The notes below the pieces were generated by a model, which worked only from the letters and a program-made list of their open reading frames with translations, was not told the DNA's origin and did no database searches. Below are positions 19,426 through 27,605 of a DNA stretch of 52,296 bases, piece after piece (the stretch's first letter is position 1; each line of letters begins with the position of its first letter). The translations under genes were made by a program, and so were the position numbers. The stretch is from SSSZ01 sp036732025 (lineage in GTDB: Bacteria; Pseudomonadota; Gammaproteobacteria; Burkholderiales; Rhodocyclaceae), in contig DAINDE010000028.1 of assembly GCA_036732025.1 (NCBI GenBank), positions 1 to 52,296 of the forward strand, written 5' to 3'.

Positions 19426-20033
19426 TGGGCCTCCCGGTTGTTGGTGGGCGCCGGACGCGGCGCGTCGACGCTGAAAAAGGCGTAGGAAAGGGTGATGTTG
19501 CGGATGTCCTTGTCCAGCTCGGGCTTGACGATGAAGGTCAGCGGCAGCTCGCGGGCTTCGCCGGGGGCGAAGGTCTGCTGGGCGAAGCAGAAGCAGTCGA
19601 GCTTCTCGAAGTGCTGGGCGGCCTGGCCCGGGGTGACGCTGGGCACTGCCTGGCCGACCACGGGGCGGTCCGAGGTGTTGCGCACCAGGTACTTCACCTG
19701 CTGCAGCTCGCCCGGGTGGAGGTCGAGGCTCACCGTCAGCGGCCGCATGTCCCATGGCAGTCCGGGCATGACGGTGCCGGTGAATTCCACCGTCACCGTG
19801 CGGGTGACGTCGATGCGGGAAGGCGCCGCACCCGTGCCTACCAGCCCGCCGACGCCGATGCCCTCGCGGATGGCCTTGCGCTCTCCCGTCTTGCCGTTGA
19901 AGCCGGTGGCTTCGCAGAGCACGTTGTAGAGCGGCACCAGGGCGAAACCGAAGGCGAAGGCGGCGGCCACCACCAGAACCAGGCGGCCGACCAGACGGCC
20001 GTGGCTGGGGGGGGCGGCATGGGCTTGGGCCAT
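19422..20033 (-). CDS. ctaG: Cytochrome c oxidase assembly protein Cox11/CtaG
   Basis: A 203-residue copper chaperone for the CuB site of subunit I. It has one N-terminal helix (LVLVVAAAFAFGFALVPLYNVLC, with LVPLYNVLCEATG typical) and a periplasmic immunoglobulin-like domain. The copper-binding pair is in KLDCFCFAQQTF (Cys147 and Cys149), followed by PLTFIVKPELDKDIRNITLSY-type family sequence. The ATG at 20033 is preferred over upstream in-frame codons because the protein then matches family length. Confidence 0.95.
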   Translation of the reverse strand: MAQAHAAPPSHGRLVGRLVLVVAAAFAFGFALVPLYNVLCEATGFNGKTGERKAIREGIGVGGLVGTGAAPSRIDVTRTVTVEFTGTVMPGLPWDMRPLTVSLDLHPGELQQVKYLVRNTSDRPVVGQAVPSVTPGQAAQHFEKLDCFCFAQQTFAPGEARELPLTFIVKPELDKDIRNITLSYAFFSVDAPRPAPTNNREAQ

Positions 20034-20040
20034 GGCGTCG

Positions 20041-20163
20041 TCAGCGCTGGATGAAGAAGCCCAGGAGGTACAGGCCCAGCACGGCGGCACCCAGGGCCCA
20101 GCCCAGGCGCCGGGCGGCGGCCCGGCGGCGGGCCAGTTCGTCGGGGGTGAAGGCGGCGTCCAT
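20041..20163 (-). CDS. 40-residue single-helix protein of the oxidase operon (cytochrome oxidase small assembly-like)
   Basis: The reading frame encodes 40 residues, starting MDAAFTPDELARRRAAARR and ending in a hydrophobic helix (WALGAAVLGLYLLGFFIQ) plus Arg. A GGAGGTG ribosome-binding site, itself inside the ctaD 3' end, lies just upstream of the ATG, and the ATG shares one base with the ctaD stop. It fills the gap between ctaD and ctaG exactly (7 bp to ctaG). Tiny single-span proteins at this position are known in betaproteobacterial oxidase operons. Function is inferred from position only. Confidence 0.8.
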   Translation of the reverse strand: MDAAFTPDELARRRAAARRLGWALGAAVLGLYLLGFFIQR

Positions 20164-21758
20164 CACTTCACCTCCGGCTGGACTTCCCAGCTATGGTGGG
20201 GCGGCGGCGAAGGCAGCTCCCATTCCAGGCCCTCGGCGCCCTCCCAGACGCGGCCTTCCACCGGCTTGCCACCGCGGACGCACTGCCAGACGTTCCAGGC
20301 GAAGAGCAACTGGCTGATGCCGAGGATGAAGGCGCCCACCGTCGAGATGGCGTTGAACTCGGCGAACTGCAGGGCGTAGTCGGGAATGCGCCGGGGCATG
20401 CCGGCCAGGCCGAGGAAGAACTGGGGCATGAAGGTCAGGTTGAAGGACACCACGGTGAGCCAGAAGTGCCACTTGCCCAGGGTCTCGCTGTACATGTGGC
20501 CGGTCCATTTGGGCAGCCAGTAATAGACCCCGGTCATCACCCCCATGATGCCGCCGGCGAAGAGGGCGTAGTGGAAGTGGGCGACCACGAAGTAGCTGTG
20601 GTGGTACTGGGCGTCGGCCGCCACGTCCGCCAGCACCAGGCCGGTGAGGCCGGCCATGCCGAAGAGGACGATGAAGCCCTGGGCGAAGAGCATGGGCGTC
20701 TCGAAGCTCATGGCGCCGCGCCACATGGTGGCGATCCAGCAGAAGAAGAGCACCGCCAGGGGCAGCGAGATCGACATGGTGCTGAACATGAAGTAGATCA
20801 GCGCCGGCACCGGCATGCCGACGGTGAAGAAGTGGTGGGCCCAGACGATGACCGACAGGATGCCGATGGCGATGAAGCTATACACCTGCGCCTTGTAGCC
20901 GTAGGTGGGCTTGCGGCTGAAGGTGGACAGCACGTGGGGCATGAGGCCCCACACCGGCAGCAGCAGGATGTACACCTCGGGATGGCCGAAGAACCAGAAG
21001 AGGTGCTGGAAGAGGATGGGGTCGCCGCCGCCCGCCGCGTTGAAGAAGTGGGTGCCGAAGTGGCGGTCGGTGAGCAGCATGGTCACCGCCCCGGCCAGGA
21101 CCGGAATGGTGGCGATGAGCAGGAAGGCGGTGATCAGCCAGCCCCAGGCGAAGAGGGGCAGCTTCATCATGGTCATCCCCGGCGCCCGCAGGTTGAAGAT
21201 GGTGACGATGATGTTGATCGACCCCATGATCGAGCTGATGCCCAGGATATGCACGGCGAAGATGGCGAAATCGACGCCGATGCCCCCCTGCACCGAGAGT
21301 GGCGCGTAGAAGGTCCAGCCGGTGGCGATGGCGCCGTCGCCGATGCCGAACAGGGCCAGGGTGAAGGGCAGGGTGAGCAGGATGGCCGCCGGCGGCAGCA
21401 GCCAGAAGCCCCAGTTGTTGAGCCGGGGCAGGGCCATGTCGGGGGCGCCGATCATGAGCGGGATCTGCCAGTTGGCGAAACCCGTCGCCGCCGGCATGAG
21501 GGCGGCGAAGATCATCACCAGGGCGTGGACCCCGATCAACTGGTTGAAGAACTCCGGCTGCATGAGCTGCAGGCCGGGCGAGAAGAGCTCGGCGCGGACA
21601 GCCAGGATCATGGCGCCGCCGACGAAGAACATGATGAGGGCGAAGGTCAGGTACATCGTGCCGATGTCCTTGTGGTTCGTCGTCGTCAGCCAGCGCAGGA
21701 TGCCGCTGGGATGATGCTCTCCGGGGTGCTCCGCGGGATGGGTGGTGGCGATGCTCAT
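20163..21758 (-). CDS. ctaD: Cytochrome c oxidase subunit I (aa3 type)
   Basis: A 531-residue, twelve-helix catalytic subunit holding heme a, heme a3 and CuB. Landmarks are HALVMIFAALMPA, the D-channel entrance GAPDMALPRLNNWGFWLLPP, FWFFGHPEVYILLLP with the CuB His, the cross-linked Tyr and the proton-gating Glu, HHFFTVGMP with two CuB His, and YFVVAHFHYALFAGG with the heme ligands. The GHPEVY motif assigns it to the A1 class of heme-copper oxidases. It is followed by the 40-residue gene. Confidence 0.98.
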   Translation of the reverse strand: MSIATTHPAEHPGEHHPSGILRWLTTTNHKDIGTMYLTFALIMFFVGGAMILAVRAELFSPGLQLMQPEFFNQLIGVHALVMIFAALMPAATGFANWQIPLMIGAPDMALPRLNNWGFWLLPPAAILLTLPFTLALFGIGDGAIATGWTFYAPLSVQGGIGVDFAIFAVHILGISSIMGSINIIVTIFNLRAPGMTMMKLPLFAWGWLITAFLLIATIPVLAGAVTMLLTDRHFGTHFFNAAGGGDPILFQHLFWFFGHPEVYILLLPVWGLMPHVLSTFSRKPTYGYKAQVYSFIAIGILSVIVWAHHFFTVGMPVPALIYFMFSTMSISLPLAVLFFCWIATMWRGAMSFETPMLFAQGFIVLFGMAGLTGLVLADVAADAQYHHSYFVVAHFHYALFAGGIMGVMTGVYYWLPKWTGHMYSETLGKWHFWLTVVSFNLTFMPQFFLGLAGMPRRIPDYALQFAEFNAISTVGAFILGISQLLFAWNVWQCVRGGKPVEGRVWEGAEGLEWELPSPPPHHSWEVQPEVK

Positions 21759-21768
21759 GGCCGGGCTC

Positions 21769-22938
21769 CTAGCGCAAAGACTTGATCTGGGCGGGCTGGA
21801 TCATGTCGCCCTTGGCGTTGCCGAAACTGTTCCGCTCGTAGGTGATGACGGCGGCCAGTTCGGTATCGGACAGCGTGTTCCTGAAGGCCTGCATGGCGGT
21901 GTTGGCCTTGCCGTTGAGGACCCGGTCCACGTGGCCGTCGGCGATCAGCTTGCCGTCCGGCGACAGCAGCGGCGTATTCACCACCTTGCTGCCCGCCAGG
22001 GCCGGGAAGGCCGGCGGCAGGCCCTGGCCGTTGGGCTGGTGGCAGACGGCGCACTGCTTCTCGTAAACCTCCTTGCCCTTGGCGACCAGTTCGTCCTTGC
22101 TCCAGGTGCGGTCGGCGCCGCCGGTGGCGGCCGCCGACTCGGCCTTCTTCTTGTCCACCCAGGCCAGGTATTCGGCTTCCGGCACTGCCTGCACCACCAC
22201 CGGCATGAAGCCGTGGTCCTTGCCGCACAGCTCGGCGCACTGGCCGCGATAGGTGCCGGGCTTCTCGATCTGCACCCAGGTTTCCCGCAGAAAGCCGGGG
22301 ATGGCGTCGCGCTTGACGCCGAACTGGGGCACCCACCAGGTGTGGATGACGTCGGTGGAGGTCAGCAGCACCCGCACCTTCTTGCCCACCGGCAGGACCA
22401 CCGGATTATCGACTTCCAGCAGGTAGTGCTCGCCCTTCTGCTCGGCGTTGGCGATCTGCTCCCGGGGCGTGGTCAGGGTGCTGACGAACTTGACCCCGGC
22501 GTCCGGGTATTCGTACTGCCACTTCCACTGCATGCCGGTGACCTTGAGCACCATGTCGGCCTTGTGCTGGGTGTCCTCCATCTCGACGATGGCGTGGACC
22601 GCCGGGATGCCCATGAGGATGAAGTCGATGAAGAGCAGGATGCCGAAGGGCAGCAGGGCCCAGAACCATTGCAGCCGGCCGGCGGGCCCGGTGAACTTGG
22701 CCGGCTGGTGGCCGACGCTCTTCCGGTGCTTCACCATGGAGTAGATCATGATGGCGAAGACCACCACGAAGAGCGTGGTGATGATGAGCATGAACTCGTT
22801 GTGGATCTTCAGCGTGTCCCGGGCGATGGGGGTGACCGGTTCCGGGAAGTTCCAGGAATAGCCCGCCAGGGCGGCAGCCGGCGAAAAGCCAAGGAGCAGG
22901 GGCAGGCCCCGGCTTGGCTGTCGGACGATATTCTTCAA
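21769..22938 (-). CDS. ctaC: Cytochrome c oxidase subunit II with C-terminal cytochrome c domain
   Basis: A 389-residue subunit II. It has a signal-like N-terminus, two membrane helices (about 49-67 and 92-113), and a periplasmic cupredoxin domain holding CuA: His199, Cys234, Cys238, His242 and Met245 (CAELCGKDHGFM). The aromatic electron-entry patch MQWKWQYEYPD is present. A fused class I cytochrome c domain follows with heme motif CAVCH (296-300) and a likely axial Met near 349, giving a caa3-type arrangement in which electrons may enter through the attached heme c. Linker residues 262-285 are Lys/Ala-rich. Confidence 0.96.
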   Translation of the reverse strand: MKNIVRQPSRGLPLLLGFSPAAALAGYSWNFPEPVTPIARDTLKIHNEFMLIITTLFVVVFAIMIYSMVKHRKSVGHQPAKFTGPAGRLQWFWALLPFGILLFIDFILMGIPAVHAIVEMEDTQHKADMVLKVTGMQWKWQYEYPDAGVKFVSTLTTPREQIANAEQKGEHYLLEVDNPVVLPVGKKVRVLLTSTDVIHTWWVPQFGVKRDAIPGFLRETWVQIEKPGTYRGQCAELCGKDHGFMPVVVQAVPEAEYLAWVDKKKAESAAATGGADRTWSKDELVAKGKEVYEKQCAVCHQPNGQGLPPAFPALAGSKVVNTPLLSPDGKLIADGHVDRVLNGKANTAMQAFRNTLSDTELAAVITYERNSFGNAKGDMIQPAQIKSLR

Positions 22939-22974
22939 GCAATCCTCCTTTGGTGTAGACCAACCCGATGTTTC

Positions 22975-23445
22975 TTAGACGCCCATGTTTTTTCTCAGCG
23001 CTGCGGCCAGCGTCCTTTTTTCTTCGTACCCCAGTTGCCTGCCGATCTCCACTTCCCTGCCGTGGGAGCCGATGACGAGACGGCAATCTTTCCCGTCCGG
23101 CGGCCCGAGAATGCGCAGGCGGGCCCAGTAGGGATGGAATTCGTGGCGTTCCGTGCGGATGCCGTGACGGATTTCGACGATGAGGCGGTCTTCGTCCCGG
23201 CTGACTCGTTCGAAATCGCCGGCGTGCCGGCGCAGATGGCAGAGGGTGAGCCCAAGGGCGAGAATCTCGGCGCCGGCGAAGGGCAGCACCAGCCAGGCGC
23301 CGGCCACGGCAAAGCCGGCGGCGATGGCCCCGCAAACGAAAACGGCCGCCCCCAGGAGGCGGCCGCCGCTGATCGGGAACCGGCAGGCATGGGGGCGAAC
23401 GACCCAGCATTCAGCCGCGCCGCCGCCCATGGCAATACTCGCCAT
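22975..23445 (-). CDS. DUF2244 membrane protein upstream of the oxidase operon
   Basis: A 156-residue protein with two close transmembrane segments near the N-terminus (about residues 30-70, LLGAAVFVCGAIAAGFAVAG and WLVLPFAGAEILALGLTL) and a soluble C-terminal domain (ERVSRDEDRLIVEIRHG...LVIGSHGREVEIGRQL). This is the DUF2244 pattern of integral membrane proteins that often precede ctaC. It is 36 bp upstream of ctaC on the same strand and may be the first gene of the operon. The function is unknown. A GGGAGG ribosome-binding site is visible upstream. Confidence 0.85.
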   Translation of the reverse strand: MASIAMGGGAAECWVVRPHACRFPISGGRLLGAAVFVCGAIAAGFAVAGAWLVLPFAGAEILALGLTLCHLRRHAGDFERVSRDEDRLIVEIRHGIRTERHEFHPYWARLRILGPPDGKDCRLVIGSHGREVEIGRQLGYEEKRTLAAALRKNMGV

Positions 23446-23524
23446 CTGTTCCCTCCCCTTGTGAGAACCAACTATGGCGGTGAGAATCTACCGAAGAATA
23501 ATTAGTTCAATATTTTTTAATCCC

Positions 23525-24106
23525 ATGCACAGACGCATTTTCCTCGGCTTCCTTCCGGCCCTGCTCGCTGCCTGCGGCGCCAAGCCGCCGGCCTTTGCCG
23601 GCACCGACATCACCGGCGCCAGCTTCGGCCGCCGCCTCGATCTGACCGACCACGACGGCCGGCCCCGCCATCTGGAGGATTTTCGGGGCAAGGCGGTGGT
23701 TCTCTTCTTCGGCTACACCTCCTGCCCGGACATCTGCCCCACGGCCCTGGCCAAGTTCGCCGAAGTCATGAAGGCCCTCGGGCCCCAGGCCAATCGGGTA
23801 CAGGTGCTCTTCGTCACCCTCGACCCGGAACGGGACAGCGCCCGGCGCCTGAAGGATTTCGTCCCCTGGTTCCACCCATCCTTCCTCGGGCTCTACGGGG
23901 ATGCCGCCCGGACCGCCGAGGTGGCGAAGGAATTCCGCGTCTACAGCGCCAAGAAGGAAGTGGGCGGCGGCATGGGCTATGTCCTCGACCATTCCGCCGG
24001 CTGCTACGTCTTCGACCCGGCCGGCCGGCTCCGGCTCTACCTGCGGGACACGGCTGGCGTCGACGAGGTGGCCGCCGACTTGCGCCTCCTGCTGGCCGGG
24101 GCCTGA
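23525..24106 (+). CDS. SCO1/SenC-family copper chaperone lipoprotein
   Basis: A 193-residue protein. The lipobox LLAAC puts the acylated Cys at residue 17. The thioredoxin-like domain carries FFGYTSCPDICPTALAKF with Cys67 and Cys71, and the third copper ligand His156 in YVLDHSAG, so all three SCO ligands are present. SCO1 proteins load CuA in subunit II. The ATG at 23525 is chosen because it gives a proper lipoprotein signal, whereas codons upstream do not. No clear ribosome-binding site is visible. The 3' end overlaps the convergent gene by 70 bp. Confidence 0.93.
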   Translation: MHRRIFLGFLPALLAACGAKPPAFAGTDITGASFGRRLDLTDHDGRPRHLEDFRGKAVVLFFGYTSCPDICPTALAKFAEVMKALGPQANRVQVLFVTLDPERDSARRLKDFVPWFHPSFLGLYGDAARTAEVAKEFRVYSAKKEVGGGMGYVLDHSAGCYVFDPAGRLRLYLRDTAGVDEVAADLRLLLAGA

Positions 24107-24978
24107 GGGAAGTCCCGGTCGGCCTCCCGCCGCGCCAGGCCCTGGCGGGCGGAGCGCTCCATCTTGTGCACGAAGGCCGGGAAGTCGAGGCCGAAGCGGG
24201 CGCGCAGCTCCTTGGCGTGATTGTGCAGCCAGCGCCAGCGGGGCTCGAAGTGGCGTTCCCGGAAGGCCAGCAGCACGTGGTTGCCGTCCTCCGGCACCGG
24301 CAGGACGATGACCTGGTCGTCGAAGGCCCGCATGGCTTCGGCGATGACCCCGGCGTAGGTCTCCTTCTCGCCGGCCAGATTCATGACCAGGACGCCGTTG
24401 CCGGCCAGCTTGCCGGCGGCGCGGGCGAAGAATTCCGGGCCGGCCAGGGCGGGGGCGAAACCCCGCTTGTCGAAGGCGTCCACCAGTAGGGCGTCGAGGC
24501 CTTTTTCCACGCCTTCCAGGTAGGCGGCGCCGTCGGCCTGGACGATCTCCAGGCGTTCGTCGTCGGCGGGGATGAGGAAGGTGTCCCGCAGGGCGATGAT
24601 GTCCGGGTCGATTTCCACCGCCGTCAGGTGGGCGCCGGGCAGCCGGGCGTGGCAGAACTTGGCAAGGGAGCCGCCCCCGAGACCGATGAGGAGCAGGCGC
24701 CGGGGCCGCGGCACGAAGAGCAGGAAGCTCATCATCTTCTGCGTGTAGCGCAGGTCGAGGTCGGCGGGGGCGGCCAGGCGCATGGCGCTCTGCATGAGGC
24801 GGGTGCTGAAGTACAGGTAGCGTCGTTCGCCGTCGTCGATGACGAAGGGGCGGTCGTAGCTTTCATCCAGCAACCGGGCGCGCAGGTCCCCCCGGCTTGC
24901 CTGGGGTGGTTCGAGCAGCAGCACGGTACCGGTTTCGTTGGCGAAGGGGCTGGTCAGGGCGAGGAGGGCAGGGGGCAT
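24037..24978 (-). CDS. Spermidine-synthase-like methyltransferase-fold protein
   Basis: A 313-residue protein of the SpeE superfamily. The core nucleotide-binding motif is LLLIGLGGGSLAKFCHARLP, followed by VEIDPDIIALRDTF and VQADGAAYLEGVEKGLDALLVDAFDK, corresponding to the GGGDG / EID / DG / D-x-x-D signature of aminopropyltransferases with some changes (GLGGGSLAKF in place of GGGDGG). This favours a SpeE-like protein of uncertain substrate over genuine spermidine synthase. The last ~25 residues are Arg/Ser-rich and overlap the SCO1 gene. Confidence 0.8.
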   Translation of the reverse strand: MPPALLALTSPFANETGTVLLLEPPQASRGDLRARLLDESYDRPFVIDDGERRYLYFSTRLMQSAMRLAAPADLDLRYTQKMMSFLLFVPRPRRLLLIGLGGGSLAKFCHARLPGAHLTAVEIDPDIIALRDTFLIPADDERLEIVQADGAAYLEGVEKGLDALLVDAFDKRGFAPALAGPEFFARAAGKLAGNGVLVMNLAGEKETYAGVIAEAMRAFDDQVIVLPVPEDGNHVLLAFRERHFEPRWRWLHNHAKELRARFGLDFPAFVHKMERSARQGLARREADRDFPQAPASRRRKSAATSSTPAVSRR

Positions 24979-25097
24979 GAAGCGTCGGAAAAATTTACTT
25001 TTCCCCGGGGGGCGCGCCGCCGGGTTGGGGAAAAGCGACTGGGGCCGGGGCTGGAGACGGCCTATGCCTAAGGTTTTATGACAATGGTCGTAGCGAT

Positions 25098-25112
25098 TGG
25101 CACGGCCATTGC
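25098..25112 (+). promoter_or_regulatory. Consensus sigma-54 promoter of the PEP-CTERM gene
   Basis: TGGCACGGCCATTGC matches the RpoN consensus TGGCACG-N4-TTGC at every fixed base. The predicted start is about 12 bases on, near 25124, leaving a ~30-base leader with a GAGGTG ribosome-binding site before the ATG at 25155. In bacteria with exosortase systems, the PrsK/PrsR two-component system acts through RpoN on PEP-CTERM genes, which fits. Confidence 0.88.
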
Positions 25113-25154
25113 GTGACCTTCGGCAGGTAAGAAATTCTACCCACGAGGTGTCCC

Positions 25155-26204
25155 ATGAAAAACAACATTCGCAAGACCGGTGCCGCGTTCCTCGCGTCGG
25201 CCTTCCTTGCCGCCCCCGCCGCTGCCGCCACCATCGACCTGACCAACAAGGGCTACGTCACCTACGGCGACGCCAACTCCTACTCGCTGCCCCTCAATAA
25301 TCTGGAAGTGATGGCCGGGCCCGGGCATATCGACCTGTATACCAAGCTGGGCCTGGGCGCCAATGGGCAACTGGGCAACGGCATCGCCGGCATGGACAAC
25401 GCTTTCGACACGCCCCAGGCCAACAACATCCCCGGCTTCCGCATGGATGCCACCAACGAGCCCGACGGCCTGCAGGCGGGCGGCTGGGACCGCAACGGCT
25501 GGTGGGATTCCACCCTGGCGGCCCTGAACACCTCCCTGGACCTGACCCACAACTCCATGGTCTTCTTCTTCGCCAACAACGAAACCGGCAATGGCGACAA
25601 CCTGGCGGCCTGGGCCCGGGTCGAACTGACCCGCATCAGCACCGGCGACCTTCTGGGGCGTTTCGACATGACCAACGACCCGAAGAACCTGGGCGTCATG
25701 GGCTACGGCCCCCCGCCCATCGGCGGCGGCGTCCTCATGGGCGACGTGACGGCCTACACCTCCGACGGCGCGGCCCCCGGCCTGGCAGACTTCCTCATGT
25801 CCGGCGGCAAGGTCTGTCTCGCCGGCGGGATCATCGTCAGCTGCGCCGATCCCCATGACCAGGAAGTCCAGCACAACCTGGGCGGCGACCGGGCGGCCTA
25901 CGCCGTGGTGGTTCCGGAACTGGATGCCCTGATCCTGCAACTGCTGGGCGGCGGCGCCGATTTCAGCGACTACGCCCTGCACGTGGATTACCGCCTGGGC
26001 TGCGGCCCCGAGGGGGCCTTCCCGCAGGTGCCGCAAGGCAACAACACCGAGTGCGACCCCGACTACGCCCTGAACGGTGGCGACGAGAAAGTCTTCCTCG
26101 GTTCCCAGGCGCTTCGCCAGAACGTCCCCGAGCCGGCCTCGATCCTGCTGATCGGCCTCGGCCTCCTGGGAATGGGTCTCATGCGCCGGCGCTTCCAGTC
26201 CTGA
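25155..26204 (+). CDS. PEP-CTERM sorting-domain exoprotein
   Basis: A 349-residue secreted protein. A Sec signal peptide ends near AAPAAAA (residues 1-24). The body is rich in Gly, Asn and Asp and has no recognised catalytic motif. The C-terminus is a textbook PEP-CTERM tag: VPEPASILLIGLGLLGMGL followed by MRRRFQS, that is VPEP, a hydrophobic helix and an Arg cluster, recognised and cleaved by exosortase. Such proteins are surface or matrix components linked to exopolysaccharide and flocs. It is monocistronic, between a sigma-54 promoter and a strong terminator. No exosortase gene lies in this window. Confidence 0.93.
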   Translation: MKNNIRKTGAAFLASAFLAAPAAAATIDLTNKGYVTYGDANSYSLPLNNLEVMAGPGHIDLYTKLGLGANGQLGNGIAGMDNAFDTPQANNIPGFRMDATNEPDGLQAGGWDRNGWWDSTLAALNTSLDLTHNSMVFFFANNETGNGDNLAAWARVELTRISTGDLLGRFDMTNDPKNLGVMGYGPPPIGGGVLMGDVTAYTSDGAAPGLADFLMSGGKVCLAGGIIVSCADPHDQEVQHNLGGDRAAYAVVVPELDALILQLLGGGADFSDYALHVDYRLGCGPEGAFPQVPQGNNTECDPDYALNGGDEKVFLGSQALRQNVPEPASILLIGLGLLGMGLMRRRFQS

Positions 26205-26225
26205 TCAGGGCTGGGGAAGGCCGAG

Positions 26226-26255
26226 AAAAAAGCCCGGGGCAGCCCGGGCTTTTTC
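26226..26255. terminator. Bidirectional intrinsic terminator between the PEP-CTERM gene and rpoH
   Basis: An A-run, a perfect 8-bp stem (AGCCCGGG / CCCGGGCT, loop GCAG) and a T-run form a symmetric terminator able to stop transcription from both convergent genes. Confidence 0.93.
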
Positions 26256-26279
26256 TATGGGAGTGACAGCGGCCCGGTA

Positions 26280-27140
<861 letters not shown>

Positions 27141-27175
27141 AGCGTTTTTTCCTCCGACAAGGTAACGAAGATAGT

Positions 27176-27202
27176 TTAGCACTCGCGGCATAAGAGTGCT
27201 AA
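27176..27202. promoter_or_regulatory. CIRCE operator (HrcA-binding site) upstream of rpoH
   Basis: TTAGCACTC-N9-GAGTGCTAA matches the CIRCE consensus in both arms and spacer length. The right-hand edge of the rpoH ATG is 35 bp away, so on the minus strand the operator lies in the promoter or leader of rpoH. HrcA, the heat-sensitive repressor, normally binds this at groESL or dnaK. Confidence 0.95.
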
Positions 27203-27279
27203 CAGGGGCGGAAAGTTTCATGGATGCGTTCCCGGGAATGCCCTTTGCCGTTCTCGCCTTTCTCCGGTTGGCCATATGC

Positions 27280-27313
27280 AGAGAGAAGGGCTGCTGACGC
27301 GGCCCTTCTCTCT
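27280..27313. repeat. Perfect 12-bp inverted repeat in the rpoH-PQQ dehydrogenase gap
   Basis: AGAGAGAAGGGC and GCCCTTCTCTCT form a perfect stem around a 10-base loop. There is no T-run on either side, so a factor-binding site or an RNA structure is as likely as a terminator. It separates the CIRCE/rpoH side from the sigma-54 promoter side. Confidence 0.75.
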
Positions 27314-27380
27314 GGCTGATCGCCGCGCAGCCACTAATCGAGGGCGATGGCGACGGGTGTGTGATTTTCGTTCGCCATGC

Positions 27381-27395
27381 GTCCGATTATCGGAC
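27381..27395. promoter_or_regulatory. Palindromic activator-site candidate (UAS) for the PQQ dehydrogenase promoter
   Basis: GTCCGATTATCGGAC is a perfect palindrome of two 7-bp arms around one base. It lies ~87 bp upstream of the -24 element at 27482, the usual position for a sigma-54 activator site. Related elements at 35345, 40065 and 40084 precede other sigma-54 promoters in the locus, making it the probable target of the activator encoded at 30314-32350. Confidence 0.7.
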
Positions 27396-27451
27396 GCCGC
27401 CCTGGCGGGCCCAAGCCCGGCGACGTGAAGGCCCTGTTGTGATTCATTAAT

Positions 27452-27464
27452 AATCAACTGGTTG
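27452..27464 (+). promoter_or_regulatory. IHF-binding site consensus
   Basis: AATCAACTGGTTG matches the IHF consensus WATCAA-N4-TTR fully. It lies between the activator-site palindrome and the -24/-12 promoter, where IHF bending typically brings the activator to sigma-54 RNA polymerase. Confidence 0.7.
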
Positions 27465-27481
27465 CATAAATTGCTCGGGCG

Positions 27482-27496
27482 TGGCATCGGGTTTGC
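27482..27496 (+). promoter_or_regulatory. Sigma-54 promoter of the PQQ dehydrogenase gene
   Basis: TGGCATCGGGTTTGC has the invariant GG and GC at the correct 10-base spacing and the TTTGC -12 element. The predicted start is near 27508, with a ~98-base leader to the GTG start at 27606. Confidence 0.85.
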
Positions 27497-27605
27497 TATC
27501 CACCGAATGGGCACGGCGACGTGCCTGCCTTTGCTCGTGCTGCGGATTCCGGAGCCTGGCGGGGGATAACGATAAATCCCATACAACACAAAAAAGGAGT
27601 TTGGA

